This document shows positions 1 through 9,397 of a DNA stretch of 64,000 nt, piece after piece. The stretch lies in contig NC_014218.1 in assembly GCF_000092365.1 (NCBI RefSeq), positions 1,922,001 through 1,986,000 on the forward strand, written 5' to 3'. Source of the DNA: Arcanobacterium haemolyticum DSM 20595 (GTDB lineage: Bacteria; Actinomycetota; Actinomycetes; Actinomycetales; Actinomycetaceae). The translations under genes and the position numbers were made by a program. A model generated the notes under the pieces. The model was given only the letters and a program-made list of their open reading frames with translations. It made no database searches and was not told where the DNA came from. Positions within the stretch are counted from its first letter, which is position 1, and every line of letters begins with the position of its first letter.

Positions 1-230
1 AAGTTTCACGGTAGCCCCTTTACTACGCTTAATAACCCTAGGGTACATCAACCACACTAGGGTATCTATAGAATTTGCAAGATCCGTCCACTACCGATGA
101 ATCGAACATGCCCCAGACGCAACAGGAGCACCGGACGTGACTACCCGCACCGCCGTCGCCACATCTGCTGGCCCCAACCCCACACTGCTCTTTCCATACC
201 TGCCAACCTAACACCACCCTCCATCACAAA

Positions 231-256
231 ATCGGCGCACCCTTAGGATGCGCCGA
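231..256 (-). terminator. Hairpin terminator of the OPA antiporter gene
   Basis: An inverted repeat (ATCGGCGCA / TGCGCCGAT-like arms) lies just past the stop codon of the minus-strand transporter. On the minus strand the hairpin is followed by a short TTTTG run. The T-run is weak, so efficiency is uncertain. The 230 bases to the left of it show no convincing gene. Confidence 0.55.
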
Positions 257-274
257 CTGGTGAAAAACGAAACG

Positions 275-1657
275 TTACGCCTTCACAATCTTCTTTTCGT
301 AACGCGAAATCAACAGATACAACGCACCACCAAGCAGCGACAAGGCGAACAGCACAAAGAAGCTAGCGTTCCACGAAAGCTTATCCGCAAGAATAGGCAT
401 AATCAGGTTCGCAGCCATCTCACCCACAATGTAACCAAACAAGCCAACAAACCCAACGGCGGCACCCGCAGCCTTCAACGGAACCACGTTCAAGGTCATG
501 ATGTTCACGATCAACTGAGGACCATAAATCAACGCACCCATCAAGCCCGAAATAACCAACAGAACCGGGTACGACGTGTTGCCCATGTAAACCCAGACCA
601 AGCCAGCCAACGAGATCAAACCAACCGACCCAACAATCGACTGCCGATTCGGCGCCTTAATCGCAACCCACGCGAAGAAGAAACATCCCGGAATAGCTAC
701 CCATTCCAGCACGGAGAACGCGGTCAAATACTGAGCCTCAGTAAAGCCCATCTCCGTACCCAAAAACGCTGGCATCCAATTCAAAATACCGAAACGCAAG
801 AAGTACAAAATCGCGTTAATCAACGCCACGATCAACACAACAGGCGATGTGAGAACGAAACGCCAGAACGTCTTTGCGTAACCTTCATCTGGAACTTCCT
901 CCACATCCGGTTCGCCGTATGGGCCATAAATTTTGTTCAAACGCGGCATGTGCTCGTCTTCCGGACGATCGCCACCAAACTTCCAGAACACCAGGCTCAA
1001 CGCCACCACAAGAACACCCGGAATCAAGAAACCAGCGGCCGTGTTTCCAGCACCACCAAGCGTTGCGATCCACGTCAGAATCAACGGAAGTCCCGCACCA
1101 CCCAAGTTTTGCGACGTGTTCCAGATTGCGATACCCGAACCACGCGAACGATTCGGATACCAGTTTGCGATCATCGCCATCGACGACGGGGCCAGCGCAC
1201 CCTGCAACGTACCTAAAATCAGCATCAGTACAAAGAGGAGCCAAAAGTTGTGAACATACGCCATCGCAATACACACCAGAGCAGAACCACCCAAGCAGCC
1301 GGCGAAAATGCGGCGGAGGCTGACGCGGTCAGACAGAATGCCCATGAAGAACTTCGCAAAACCATACGTGAGCGTGAATGCGGTAAGAATAAAGCCAATA
1401 CTGGTGAGCTCCCAGCCATTTTCCAAACGAATGGCCTCACTTTGAAGCTTGAAATTGTTGCGAACCAAGTAGGCACACACGTAGCCAAAATAGGCCACCG
1501 CGAAAACAACCCAGCGACGCTTCATATACTTTGCGAACGTGCCCGGATCAGCCTTTTCGAAACGCTGTGCGTAAGCCTTTTCCGACGCGTCATCTTCCAA
1601 CGGATCTAATTCAATCCGATCAAAATCAATTCCCGGTGACGGTACTTTTTCAGACAC
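275..1657 (-). CDS. MFS antiporter of the organophosphate:phosphate (OPA) family, GlpT/UhpT-like
   Basis: A 460-residue polytopic protein, likely an inner-membrane exchanger of inorganic phosphate for a phosphorylated metabolite such as glycerol-3-phosphate or hexose-6-phosphate. A 45-residue cytosolic start is followed by about 12 hydrophobic helices. The family substrate arginines are visible: R66 in YLVRNNF after helix 1 and R288 in YFLRFGILNW, the counterpart of the second binding-pocket arginine of GlpT. The start is a GTG at 1655-1657 with an AAAGGAG ribosome site. It is transcribed alone and ends at a hairpin. The exact substrate cannot be read from sequence; a UhpC-type sensor role is less likely because no two-component genes are adjacent. 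Confidence 0.82.
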   Translation of the reverse strand: MSEKVPSPGIDFDRIELDPLEDDASEKAYAQRFEKADPGTFAKYMKRRWVVFAVAYFGYVCAYLVRNNFKLQSEAIRLENGWELTSIGFILTAFTLTYGFAKFFMGILSDRVSLRRIFAGCLGGSALVCIAMAYVHNFWLLFVLMLILGTLQGALAPSSMAMIANWYPNRSRGSGIAIWNTSQNLGGAGLPLILTWIATLGGAGNTAAGFLIPGVLVVALSLVFWKFGGDRPEDEHMPRLNKIYGPYGEPDVEEVPDEGYAKTFWRFVLTSPVVLIVALINAILYFLRFGILNWMPAFLGTEMGFTEAQYLTAFSVLEWVAIPGCFFFAWVAIKAPNRQSIVGSVGLISLAGLVWVYMGNTSYPVLLVISGLMGALIYGPQLIVNIMTLNVVPLKAAGAAVGFVGLFGYIVGEMAANLIMPILADKLSWNASFFVLFALSLLGGALYLLISRYEKKIVKA

Positions 1658-2144
1658 AATATACTCCTTTGTACAACCGACGCCTTCAGCCTATTAAAAG
1701 CTTTTCGGGACATTCCAGCAGGAGTGACAATCTGTAACGTTCTGTTACTCAGCGTGACCTTTCCAAGCAAAGCCGTAAATACGTAAATAGAGGAAGATCC
1801 GTTCCGGGCGCACCGCGAAACTAATTTCTAAACCATCACACAAGCAATCAGGTTTGAGGCGGGGACCGTTTCACCGTAGCCCACGATCGCTGGACCAATG
1901 CGCATACCTTGTTCTCTTCTTCTGCCCCATTGATCCTCACTGATCCCCGTTGACTCCTGCCACGAATATGCCAATGGTTGCACACCAACCTGAAAGTTTC
2001 TGGGTAACGATGCGCAACAAAAGGGATTTTGTACGCCAAAAGCGTACTTAGGTTTTCCACTAAAAACATCAACCTAGCACTAAAGTCCTATGTCGTGGGC
2101 TACAGTAAGACTATGACCGCCGGCTAAACCCTACAGGAGACACC
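1658..2144. other. Divergent intergenic region between two transporter genes
   Basis: These 487 bases separate the divergently transcribed OPA antiporter and SLC13 carrier and must hold both promoters. Reading frames inside it have no family-like composition or ribosome site. I see no strong palindrome or riboswitch-like fold. The plus-strand end carries the AGGAG ribosome site of the SLC13 gene. Confidence 0.6.
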
Positions 2145-3716
2145 ATGCGCGCCCCCGTCACCCACGAAAGCACAGCAATATCACGCGGATCGCAAGCCCT
2201 CCCTGAACAAGGAAACGCCCTCATTCGGCACTTCCTGCCAGTAGTCGGCGGAATCTTGATCGCCGCGATCATCTACATGATTTTCCCCGACACCATCTCC
2301 GACCAGCTTCGCGAAACATTCGCAGCGAAAGACATGACTGTCACTCGCCACCAAATCGCAATCACCGCCGCAATCGCCGTCCTCATGGGCGTCTGGTGGA
2401 TGACCGAGGCGATCCCACTCCCAGCCACCGCACTTGTCCCACTTATCGCGCTCCCCGCATTCGGCGTCGTCCCCATTAAAGAAGCCGCAGCCCCCTACGC
2501 ATCCGACACAATCTTCCTCTTCATGGGCGGATTCTTCCTCGCGCTCGCAATGCAACGCTGGAACCTCCAACGGCGAATCGCCCTTGTCACCGTACTTATC
2601 GTAGGAACGCAACCCAAGCGGCTCATACTCGGCTTCATGGTAGCCACCGGATTCCTCTCAATGTGGGTATCAAACACCGCAACCGCAGTCATGATGCTCC
2701 CCATCGGACTCTCCATCCTCCACACCGTAGGCGACGTGAGCGAAGACGACGCGAGCGGAAGCACGGGCGAAACCCGACCCAAACTCTCCAACTTCTCCAC
2801 CGCACTCATGCTCGGCATCGCCTACTCAGCCTCCATCGCCTCCCTCTCAACGCTCATCGGAACCCCACCAAATGTCCTCCTCCGCGCCTACCTTCAAGAA
2901 ACCCACGGAATCACACTCAGCTTCGGAAAGTGGATGCTCTTCGCAGCCCCCATGGCTTGGGCATTCCTACTCGTCACCTGGGCAGTACTCGTCCGCATCT
3001 ACAAACCAGAAATCAATGAACTGCCAGGCGGAAAAACGGTCATCCAACGAGAACTCAAAGCAATGGGCCGCATGACGGTTCAGGAATACATGGTGGCAAT
3101 CATCTTCACCGGCGGGGCGCTGGCCTGGATCTTCCTCCCCGTTGTGTGGCCTGAGGCGCCCATCAACGATTCCGGGATCGCCATGATCATTGCGCTCATC
3201 CTCTTTATCACCCCAGCCAAACCAACCCAAGGCATCGCACTGCTCGATTGGGACACCGCCAAGGACATCCCATGGGACGTGCTGTTGCTGCTCGGCGGCG
3301 GACTCTCGCTTTCAGCCGCGTTCGGGAGCTCCGGGCTGTCACTATGGATCGGAGACCAGGCACGCGGGCTGGCCGGACTGCCTATGATCCTGATTATTGT
3401 GCTCGTGGCCGGGCTAATCATCTTCCTGACCGAAATGACCTCCAATACCGCCACCGCCGCCGCCTTCTTGCCGATCATCGGGGCTGTGGCCGTAGGGATC
3501 GGCGTGCCCGTGGAAGCGCTAGTGATCCCTGTGGCGCTTGCGGCTACGTGCGCCTTCATGCTGCCGGTGGCCACGCCACCGAACGCGATCGCCTACGGAT
3601 CTGGGGCCATTTCGATTCGGCAAATGGTGCGCGTGGGCATCTGGCTCAACCTCATCGGTATCGCCTTCATTACCGTGTTCAGCGTGTGGGTGGGGCCGCT
3701 GGTGCTCGGATACTAA
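2145..3716 (+). CDS. SLC13/DASS family sodium-coupled di/tricarboxylate transporter
   Basis: A 523-residue membrane protein of usual family length, predicted to import C4-dicarboxylates or related anions with sodium. The two inverted-repeat SNT signatures that bind sodium and carboxylate are present: SNTATAVMMLPI in the N-terminal half and EMTSNTATAAAFLPI in the C-terminal half, the latter followed by ATPPNAIAYGSGA. The N-terminal 30 residues are cytosolic. The ATG follows an AGGAG ribosome site. The gene stands alone, upstream of tRNA-Arg. Substrate specificity (succinate, citrate, sulfate) is not readable from the sequence. Confidence 0.88.
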   Translation: MRAPVTHESTAISRGSQALPEQGNALIRHFLPVVGGILIAAIIYMIFPDTISDQLRETFAAKDMTVTRHQIAITAAIAVLMGVWWMTEAIPLPATALVPLIALPAFGVVPIKEAAAPYASDTIFLFMGGFFLALAMQRWNLQRRIALVTVLIVGTQPKRLILGFMVATGFLSMWVSNTATAVMMLPIGLSILHTVGDVSEDDASGSTGETRPKLSNFSTALMLGIAYSASIASLSTLIGTPPNVLLRAYLQETHGITLSFGKWMLFAAPMAWAFLLVTWAVLVRIYKPEINELPGGKTVIQRELKAMGRMTVQEYMVAIIFTGGALAWIFLPVVWPEAPINDSGIAMIIALILFITPAKPTQGIALLDWDTAKDIPWDVLLLLGGGLSLSAAFGSSGLSLWIGDQARGLAGLPMILIIVLVAGLIIFLTEMTSNTATAAAFLPIIGAVAVGIGVPVEALVIPVALAATCAFMLPVATPPNAIAYGSGAISIRQMVRVGIWLNLIGIAFITVFSVWVGPLVLGY

Positions 3717-3817
3717 ACAGCAGGATCGAAATGTTTCCTACGCCACGTTTTCTAGTTAGCATCTGGGTGAAAATCGTTGTAAGCTAGAGGACGTTCCAAG
3801 GAACAGCAAAACAAAAT

Positions 3818-3890
<73 letters not shown>

Positions 3891-3898
3891 CTTCTCGG

Positions 3899-3938
3899 CC
3901 CAGTGGTGAATTATCCCGCTGGGTCGATTTGTTATTTT
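3899..3938 (+). terminator. Terminator after tRNA-Arg
   Basis: An 8-bp stem (CCCAGTGG / CCGCTGGG) with a 9-base loop lies 8 bases after the tRNA and is followed by a T-rich stretch (TTTGTTATTTT). This is a standard intrinsic terminator layout for the tRNA transcript. Confidence 0.75.
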
Positions 3939-3978
3939 GGGATAAACTCGATCCTAGCTGCCCTTAGCTTATTAAGCG

Positions 3979-4055
3979 CTAACGAAAAACTCACTTATTT
4001 CCGGAGATAGGTCTCTATATGGGCCTATCACCGGCTGTGGGTGAATTTTACGTCA
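3979..4055. repeat. Palindromic repeat family A, copy 1
   Basis: An imperfect palindrome of about 77 bp with outer arms ACGAAAAACTCAC / GTGAATTTTACGT and inner arms TCCGGAGATAGG / CCTATCACCGG around a TATATG-containing centre. The same element recurs at 11975-12046 and 14353-14430. This copy lies between the tRNA terminator and the GH101 gene and contains an in-frame ATG at 4019 that should not be taken as the GH101 start. It could be a miniature transposable element or a hairpin-forming transcript end. Confidence 0.8.
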
Positions 4056-4108
4056 AAAGGCTGGTTTTTTGGGGAGCACCATTCATGTCTCAGATTCAAA
4101 GGGGAACT

Positions 4109-7100
4109 ATGAAGACTAAATTAATTGGAGGGTTGAGTGCCGCAGTTGCTCTAGCTGGCATGGCAATTCCTGTGGTTGCGCATGCAGACGACGCACAGCC
4201 CGAAGCCACAACGGATTGGACTGCGCCTAGTATCCCGCAGATCAAAGATTCGTTTAAGATTTCGGACGGAACGATCACGGCCACTCTCCATCCACACTTT
4301 CCGCAGGTGATCGCCTATTCATTGGGTGATCGCACGATCTTGGGCCACAGTGGGGATGCTATCTCATCTGTTCTTGTTAATGGCAAAGAGCAGAAAGTGA
4401 CGGTTGAAGCGCCTCAGGTGACGAACGATTCGGCCACCTACCGAATCGCCATTCCTTCCCTGAAAGCCCACCTCACCGCCACAATTTCACTGAGCAAGGG
4501 TACACTCCACTGGGAGATTTCAGCCATTGATGATCCTGAAGGCCGCATTGATCGCCTCCAGATTCCACGCCTCAATCTTGTAACGGTATCGGCCGCCAAC
4601 AAGGGCGAATTACGTTTTGGCACAAATAAATCGAACCGGGCCATCGGCGATACGGTGATCGATTTTTCTAATAAGGACACAACCGCCGCCAATGGCTGGT
4701 TCGCGGCGGCCAGCGATTCGGCGCTGGCCGCCGGATTGTATTCGAATGCGATTGGAGATGAAGAAGTCCCCGATAAAGAGTGGAAGCAGAAGCCGGATAG
4801 CAAGGACGTCAACCACCGTTGGCTTGGCGCGGTACACACGGCCCCAGACGGCACAGCAACCGCATCGATTTCCCCAGGTGAATGGGTGATTTTCGGGCGT
4901 GAGGCCCGCGGTGCGAACAAGATCGGCCAGGAACCGTTGCCGTTTGCAGACGTGCGCCTAGTTGGGGATATCAACAATTCCGGCGCGGTAGATTGGCAGG
5001 ATTCTGCGATTGCTACCCGCGAGTTGATGGTTGCTAAGGGACTCCCGCGTGGTTTCACTGAGACGAAGAAGCAGGTTGTTCAGCGAATTCCGTTCAATAT
5101 TGTTTCGCAGGCAACGCACCCGTTCTTGCGTACGCTTGACGATACGAAGAGGATTTCGCTTGCTACCGATAATCTTGGTCAGCTTGTTTTGTTGAAGGGT
5201 TACCAGGCGGAGGGTCACGATTCGGCGCACGGTGATTATGGAAGTCACTACAACGATCGCGCTGGTGGGTTCAAAGATTTGGTAACGCTGTTGAAGGATT
5301 CGCGTGATTTCAACGCTAAGTATGGTGTTCACGTGAACGTGACGGAAACATATTCTGAGGCGCAGTGTATGGACGACGGCGAACACGGCACCAAGGGAAC
5401 TGGCGCAAATTACGAAAACTCGTGCACGATTAACCCTCATAATCCGCAGTGGGGCTGGATGAATCAATCCTACGCAATGAATTCTGTGGAAGATTTGACT
5501 ACCGGCAAGGTTCTGAACCGTTTCCAGAATTTCCGTGACGAACTTTCCGGCAAGAAGGCCGTGGATGGTTTTACTGCCGACGACGTAAGCGACCAGCTCG
5601 ATTGGCTGTATTTCGACGTTTACCGCCGCTATGGCTGGATGGGCAAGCGCCTTTCTGATGAGATGAATAAGCAAGGCTGGCAGGTTGGTTCTGAATGGGC
5701 CCATTCGATGGCCGACAATTCACGGTGGAGCCATTGGGCTACCGAAGAACGGTACGGTTTGAGCCATGGCTACGGTAGCCTCAAGGGCATTAATTCGATG
5801 CTTGTTCGGTTTATTGAAAACTCGTGGCGCGATACGTGGAACCCTGATTCTTTGCTGATGAACACGAACTTGGAGGAGTTCGAAGGCTGGCAGGGTAAGT
5901 ACGATTACAACCCGTTCATTGCCAACATTTGGCAGCGCAATCTTCCTGTGAAGTTCTTACAGCAGTCCGATCTTCTCACCTACGCTCAGCCGAAGGATGG
6001 CAAGGAAGGCTCAGCCACGTTTACGAACGGAACGGTTGTGACCACGAAGGTTCCAACAACCAATGAGTTTGTGTGGAAGACCGACGAAAAGGGCAACAAG
6101 TATCGCGAAGCGGACTCGAAGAAGAACAACCCGATCTACGATCAGCGCACGATCACCTACGCCGGCCAAACCGTGTACAACAACGGCGCCTACCTTCTCC
6201 CATGGAACGCCACCGATGGCGTTGGTACTGAAACCGATTCCGGTTCAAAGCTCTACCATTACAACCCGGCCGGTGGTACCTCCACATGGAAGTTGACGGG
6301 AACATTCGCCGCAACGCCGTCGTTCACTCTCTATCGTCTAGGCGACGACGGGCGAACTGAACCACACACCGTGCCGAACGTGGGCGGAACAGTAACCCTC
6401 ACAACGGAACCTCACACTCCATACGTTCTCTACCCGAACGCGGCGCCACGAAAAACCGATCCGAACTGGGGTGCAGGAAGCTTCATTTCTGATCCTGGAT
6501 TCTTCTCCGGCGATCTCACCAAGCACTACACGGTAACCGGCCAGGCCGGAATCGTCACAACGGATCGCGGAAACCGCCAGGCTGAACTACGCGGGCCGGG
6601 TGCGGCGTCGATATCCCAAACCCTCACCAAACTCCCGCAGGGCGACTACTCCGTGTGGGCCTGGATTGAAATCGAACCTGGGAAGAAACGTCCGGTTGCG
6701 CTGAGCGTGACTGGAAAGGGCGTCACGGCTGCCGGAAGCCAACCGGTTGCGAACGGCGTGCCAACCACGCGCCTCACCATGAGCACCGCACAAAACGGCA
6801 CCGCCTCCGACGAAAAGCTGAAGACGTACTTCCAGCGTGCCCGCGTCACGTTCCATAGCGATGGCGAACCGGTCACCTTCACGATCGCAGCCGGAGCTGG
6901 GGACGCAAAGGTCAGTATCGACGATCTTCGCATCGTATCGTTCACCGCCCCGAAAGATGCCGCAAGCACTCCAGAAACCGTGATCTTCGAGGATTTCGAA
7001 CACGTAGACTCCAGCTACTGGCCGTTCACAACAGGCTCTGACCAGGCGCAATATGGCGATGCACGCACACAAATGGCCGTGAAGCACTCCCCATATTCAG

Positions 7101-7768
7101 ATTCTGGATGGTACGGCCGGGATCTGAAAGGCACCATCGTGAAAAAGGGGAAGTTGAGCGACAACGTGCTCAGCGGAAACTGGTCTGTGCTGGCGCACGA
7201 AGAAAATGAAGGCGTTTTCCTCCGCACAACTGAAGCATCCGTCCCGTTCGCCCACGGGCACAAGTACCGCGTATCCATGGACTATCAAAACTCCTACGCC
7301 GGAATGCACAACCTCATCCTCGGTTTTGACACCGTGAAAGACGGCCAGCCGGTAAGCGAAAAAGTCCAGACCATCCCGGTAGAAGAAGCACGCGGCACCG
7401 GCGTTGGCGGGCCAGGAACCCAAAAACTCATTCTAGAATTCACCGCCGATAAAGACGGGGTTTACTGGGTGGGCTTCGAAAAAATCGCTGAAGCATGGGG
7501 CGTTGACCTTACAATCGACAACTTCCGGGTAGAAGACCTAGGAGTTGCTGCCAAGGATTCAGACGGAGCCGGCGAGGCTGGCAAAGGCCCTGGTGGATCT
7601 GATGGTGGCACCAGCGGTGGCTCATCCCAAGCAGGAAACCACAATCATGCAGGCAAAGTGAAAGCTAGTGAACTGAGCAAAACTGGTGTGAGCCTTGGAT
7701 TCGCTATCGCACTCACAGGAACATTGGTGTGTGGAGGAATCCTCCTACGGCGTCGCAAATTCAGCTGA
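4109..7768 (+). CDS. Secreted, sortase-anchored endo-alpha-N-acetylgalactosaminidase (GH101)
   Basis: A 1219-residue surface enzyme predicted to release the core-1 disaccharide Gal-beta1,3-GalNAc from Ser/Thr of mucin-type O-glycoproteins. The start at 4109 is preferred: AAAGGGGA precedes it and a clean signal peptide follows (MKTKLIGGLSAAVALAGMA, cleavage after AHA). In-frame ATGs at 4019 and 4085 lie in or next to a repeat. The GH101 catalytic pair is visible as D503 in WLYFDVY (nucleophile) and E529 in VGSEWA (acid/base). C-terminal to the barrel are beta-rich carbohydrate-binding-like regions, then a Gly/Ser linker, the sortase-like motif LSKTG, a membrane helix and RRRKFS. It is monocistronic and ends at a strong bidirectional terminator. 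Confidence 0.9.
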   Translation: MKTKLIGGLSAAVALAGMAIPVVAHADDAQPEATTDWTAPSIPQIKDSFKISDGTITATLHPHFPQVIAYSLGDRTILGHSGDAISSVLVNGKEQKVTVEAPQVTNDSATYRIAIPSLKAHLTATISLSKGTLHWEISAIDDPEGRIDRLQIPRLNLVTVSAANKGELRFGTNKSNRAIGDTVIDFSNKDTTAANGWFAAASDSALAAGLYSNAIGDEEVPDKEWKQKPDSKDVNHRWLGAVHTAPDGTATASISPGEWVIFGREARGANKIGQEPLPFADVRLVGDINNSGAVDWQDSAIATRELMVAKGLPRGFTETKKQVVQRIPFNIVSQATHPFLRTLDDTKRISLATDNLGQLVLLKGYQAEGHDSAHGDYGSHYNDRAGGFKDLVTLLKDSRDFNAKYGVHVNVTETYSEAQCMDDGEHGTKGTGANYENSCTINPHNPQWGWMNQSYAMNSVEDLTTGKVLNRFQNFRDELSGKKAVDGFTADDVSDQLDWLYFDVYRRYGWMGKRLSDEMNKQGWQVGSEWAHSMADNSRWSHWATEERYGLSHGYGSLKGINSMLVRFIENSWRDTWNPDSLLMNTNLEEFEGWQGKYDYNPFIANIWQRNLPVKFLQQSDLLTYAQPKDGKEGSATFTNGTVVTTKVPTTNEFVWKTDEKGNKYREADSKKNNPIYDQRTITYAGQTVYNNGAYLLPWNATDGVGTETDSGSKLYHYNPAGGTSTWKLTGTFAATPSFTLYRLGDDGRTEPHTVPNVGGTVTLTTEPHTPYVLYPNAAPRKTDPNWGAGSFISDPGFFSGDLTKHYTVTGQAGIVTTDRGNRQAELRGPGAASISQTLTKLPQGDYSVWAWIEIEPGKKRPVALSVTGKGVTAAGSQPVANGVPTTRLTMSTAQNGTASDEKLKTYFQRARVTFHSDGEPVTFTIAAGAGDAKVSIDDLRIVSFTAPKDAASTPETVIFEDFEHVDSSYWPFTTGSDQAQYGDARTQMAVKHSPYSDSGWYGRDLKGTIVKKGKLSDNVLSGNWSVLAHEENEGVFLRTTEASVPFAHGHKYRVSMDYQNSYAGMHNLILGFDTVKDGQPVSEKVQTIPVEEARGTGVGGPGTQKLILEFTADKDGVYWVGFEKIAEAWGVDLTIDNFRVEDLGVAAKDSDGAGEAGKGPGGSDGGTSGGSSQAGNHNHAGKVKASELSKTGVSLGFAIALTGTLVCGGILLRRRKFS

Positions 7769-7783
7769 CTAGCGGCGGTTTAA

Positions 7784-7817
7784 AAAATGCGGGATTCGTA
7801 GGCGAATCCCGCATTTT
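7784..7817. terminator. Bidirectional terminator between convergent genes
   Basis: A perfect 15-bp stem (left arm AAAATGCGGGATTCG) with a 4-base loop. The A-run and T-run at its edges serve both strands. It separates the GH101 gene from the convergent thioester-protein gene. Confidence 0.93.
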
Positions 7818-7836
7818 TCATTGGCTTACGATTTAC

Positions 7837-9170
7837 TTATCGTTTCATGTATTTGCGTACAAGCAACAAAATTGCTCCAAGAGTCAAGACTCCACCCGCA
7901 AAGAACGCGATAGCAAGCGCGTTGTTAACACCCGACTTTGCCAATGCTGGACTGACCGCCGAGGCCTTCGGCTTTCCATGCTTGACCTGAGGCTTCTTTT
8001 CTTCCGTCTTACCAGTGTTCTTTCCTGGAGTTGGCTTCGTATCTTCAGTTGTCTCAACAACATCAGCGCGGCCCTTTACCGGTGGAGCGGTGTCTTCAAC
8101 AATATCGACTATCTCACCTCGTTCAGTGATTGTCTCAGACTTGCCACCTTCCCACGATGCCGAAATTCCAGCCGTTTCATTGTTGGACTTCTCTTCAATG
8201 AGGATCACTGACTGGCCGCGGCGCCCATACTGGAACGGGCTGAGGATCGTTCCGCTGTAGGTTGGTTTGGCTGCAAATGTAGCCTTGATATCAACGCTTC
8301 CGTTGCCAGTCTTTTGGCGTGCGTCAACATAAAACTCTTCACCCTTCGCAATGCGCTCAACAGTGATTTCTTTACCTTCTTTATCTGTCAGCTTTAAACC
8401 GTCAGATACGTCAATCTTTTGTGGAGTGACGCTAGTTGTGAGCTTGATCGGCCCAACCAGGCTCCCCGCAGTAAAGCCCACCGTGTGTGATGACAATGTG
8501 AATTCAGGGCGGATCTGTTCTTCAGTAAGGCCCGTGTTTGACGAGGAAAGGAGGTAGCTATAGAGCTTCTCCATATTTGCAGCAACAGATCCTTCTACTA
8601 CAACAGGCTTTCCTTGCCATTGGTTATATGCATAGGCTCCGCGGAAGTTGAACTCTATCCCATCAGTAAGATGCCAGATAGCCGCCTGAGTTGCGGAGAT
8701 CGCCTGACGCGCATCCACCTCAGTCAGCTGTGTTTCTTCCATCAACTTATCCAGCGTCATCGCTGGGTAAGAATGCTGAATGATCCACGCGATCTTTTGC
8801 CGAACGTCGTCGTTCTTAAAGCGATTCTTTGCCTTGAAAGTTGTCCAATCTTCAGGAATCGCATACTTCCCCTTGATCGCAGACACAAAGAACTCGATAC
8901 AGTAAGCGCGATATTCTGCTGCGGTCGCTCCGGTAGAATTAACTCGGAATAACTGTGGGGTTACAGGACGCATTCGATTATGACCACTGGTGCCAGATTT
9001 CAGCGGAAGGTAATACCCAGATCGTCTCCGTCTGACCGTTCAATTTGATACTGAACCTTAGGAATCGCCGGCTTGTTTTCAGCAGCATTGGCAAGGGTAC
9101 TTGGAACAAACGCGAATGCGATGGCGCTCAGCGTGGCAAGAATACGCCTAGTGCGCGAATGAGAAGACAT
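7837..9170 (-). pseudogene. Frameshifted thioester-domain (TQxA) surface adhesin with LAKSG anchor
   Basis: The gene is split over two frames. The 5' part, starting at ATG 9170 after AAGGAGAGGT, encodes a signal peptide (MSSHSRTRRILATLSAIAF, cleavage after ANA) and runs to a stop at 9000. The rest continues one frame over as ...YYLPLKSGTSGHN..., reaching 7837. Restoring one G in the GGG run (plus-strand CCC at 9016-9018) joins the frames. The body has a thioester domain with Cys in AYCIEF and Gln in SATQAAIWHL, a beta-rich stalk, a Lys/Pro/Thr-rich segment, LAKSG, a membrane helix and RKYMKR. Family members attach covalently to host proteins. It could be a real knockout, phase variation at a short G-run, or a sequencing error. 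Confidence 0.8.
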
Positions 9171-9359
9171 ACCTCTCCTTTTAACTATTAAGAAATCTTT
9201 CTGAGGTGTTTCATATATGAAACACAAAGCCCTCTTCGCTAGCATTTCATGAAAACTTTTACACCATAAAGTATGAACCTGAAAAAAATCAAGAAAGTTG
9301 TCAATAGCCCATTAATACCATGGTGAGTATTCGCCACCCTATCTCAGGCCTACTACAGT

Positions 9360-9397
9360 TTGTCTTCCAGCTTTATGTTCGCGGTAGAATGATCCGC
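9360..9397 (+). promoter_or_regulatory. Candidate promoter for a leaderless murT transcript
   Basis: TTGTCT (9360-9365) and TAGAAT (9385-9390) are spaced by 19 bases. Seven bases after the -10 box is the ATG at 9398, so transcription would start at or next to the start codon. Leaderless transcripts are common in actinobacteria. No ribosome site precedes any of the candidate starts (9320, 9389, 9398, 9419), which fits this reading. Confidence 0.4.

Noticed and set aside
248-1216. Long plus-strand frame rich in Arg, His, Gln and Asn
   Set aside because: It is antisense to the OPA antiporter; the composition is that of a shadow frame and the minus-strand gene has clear motifs.
4019-4108. ATG at 4019 as the start of the GH101 gene
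   Set aside because: It lies inside palindromic repeat A and gives no signal peptide at the N-terminus; the ATG at 4109 has a ribosome site and is followed directly by a signal peptide.
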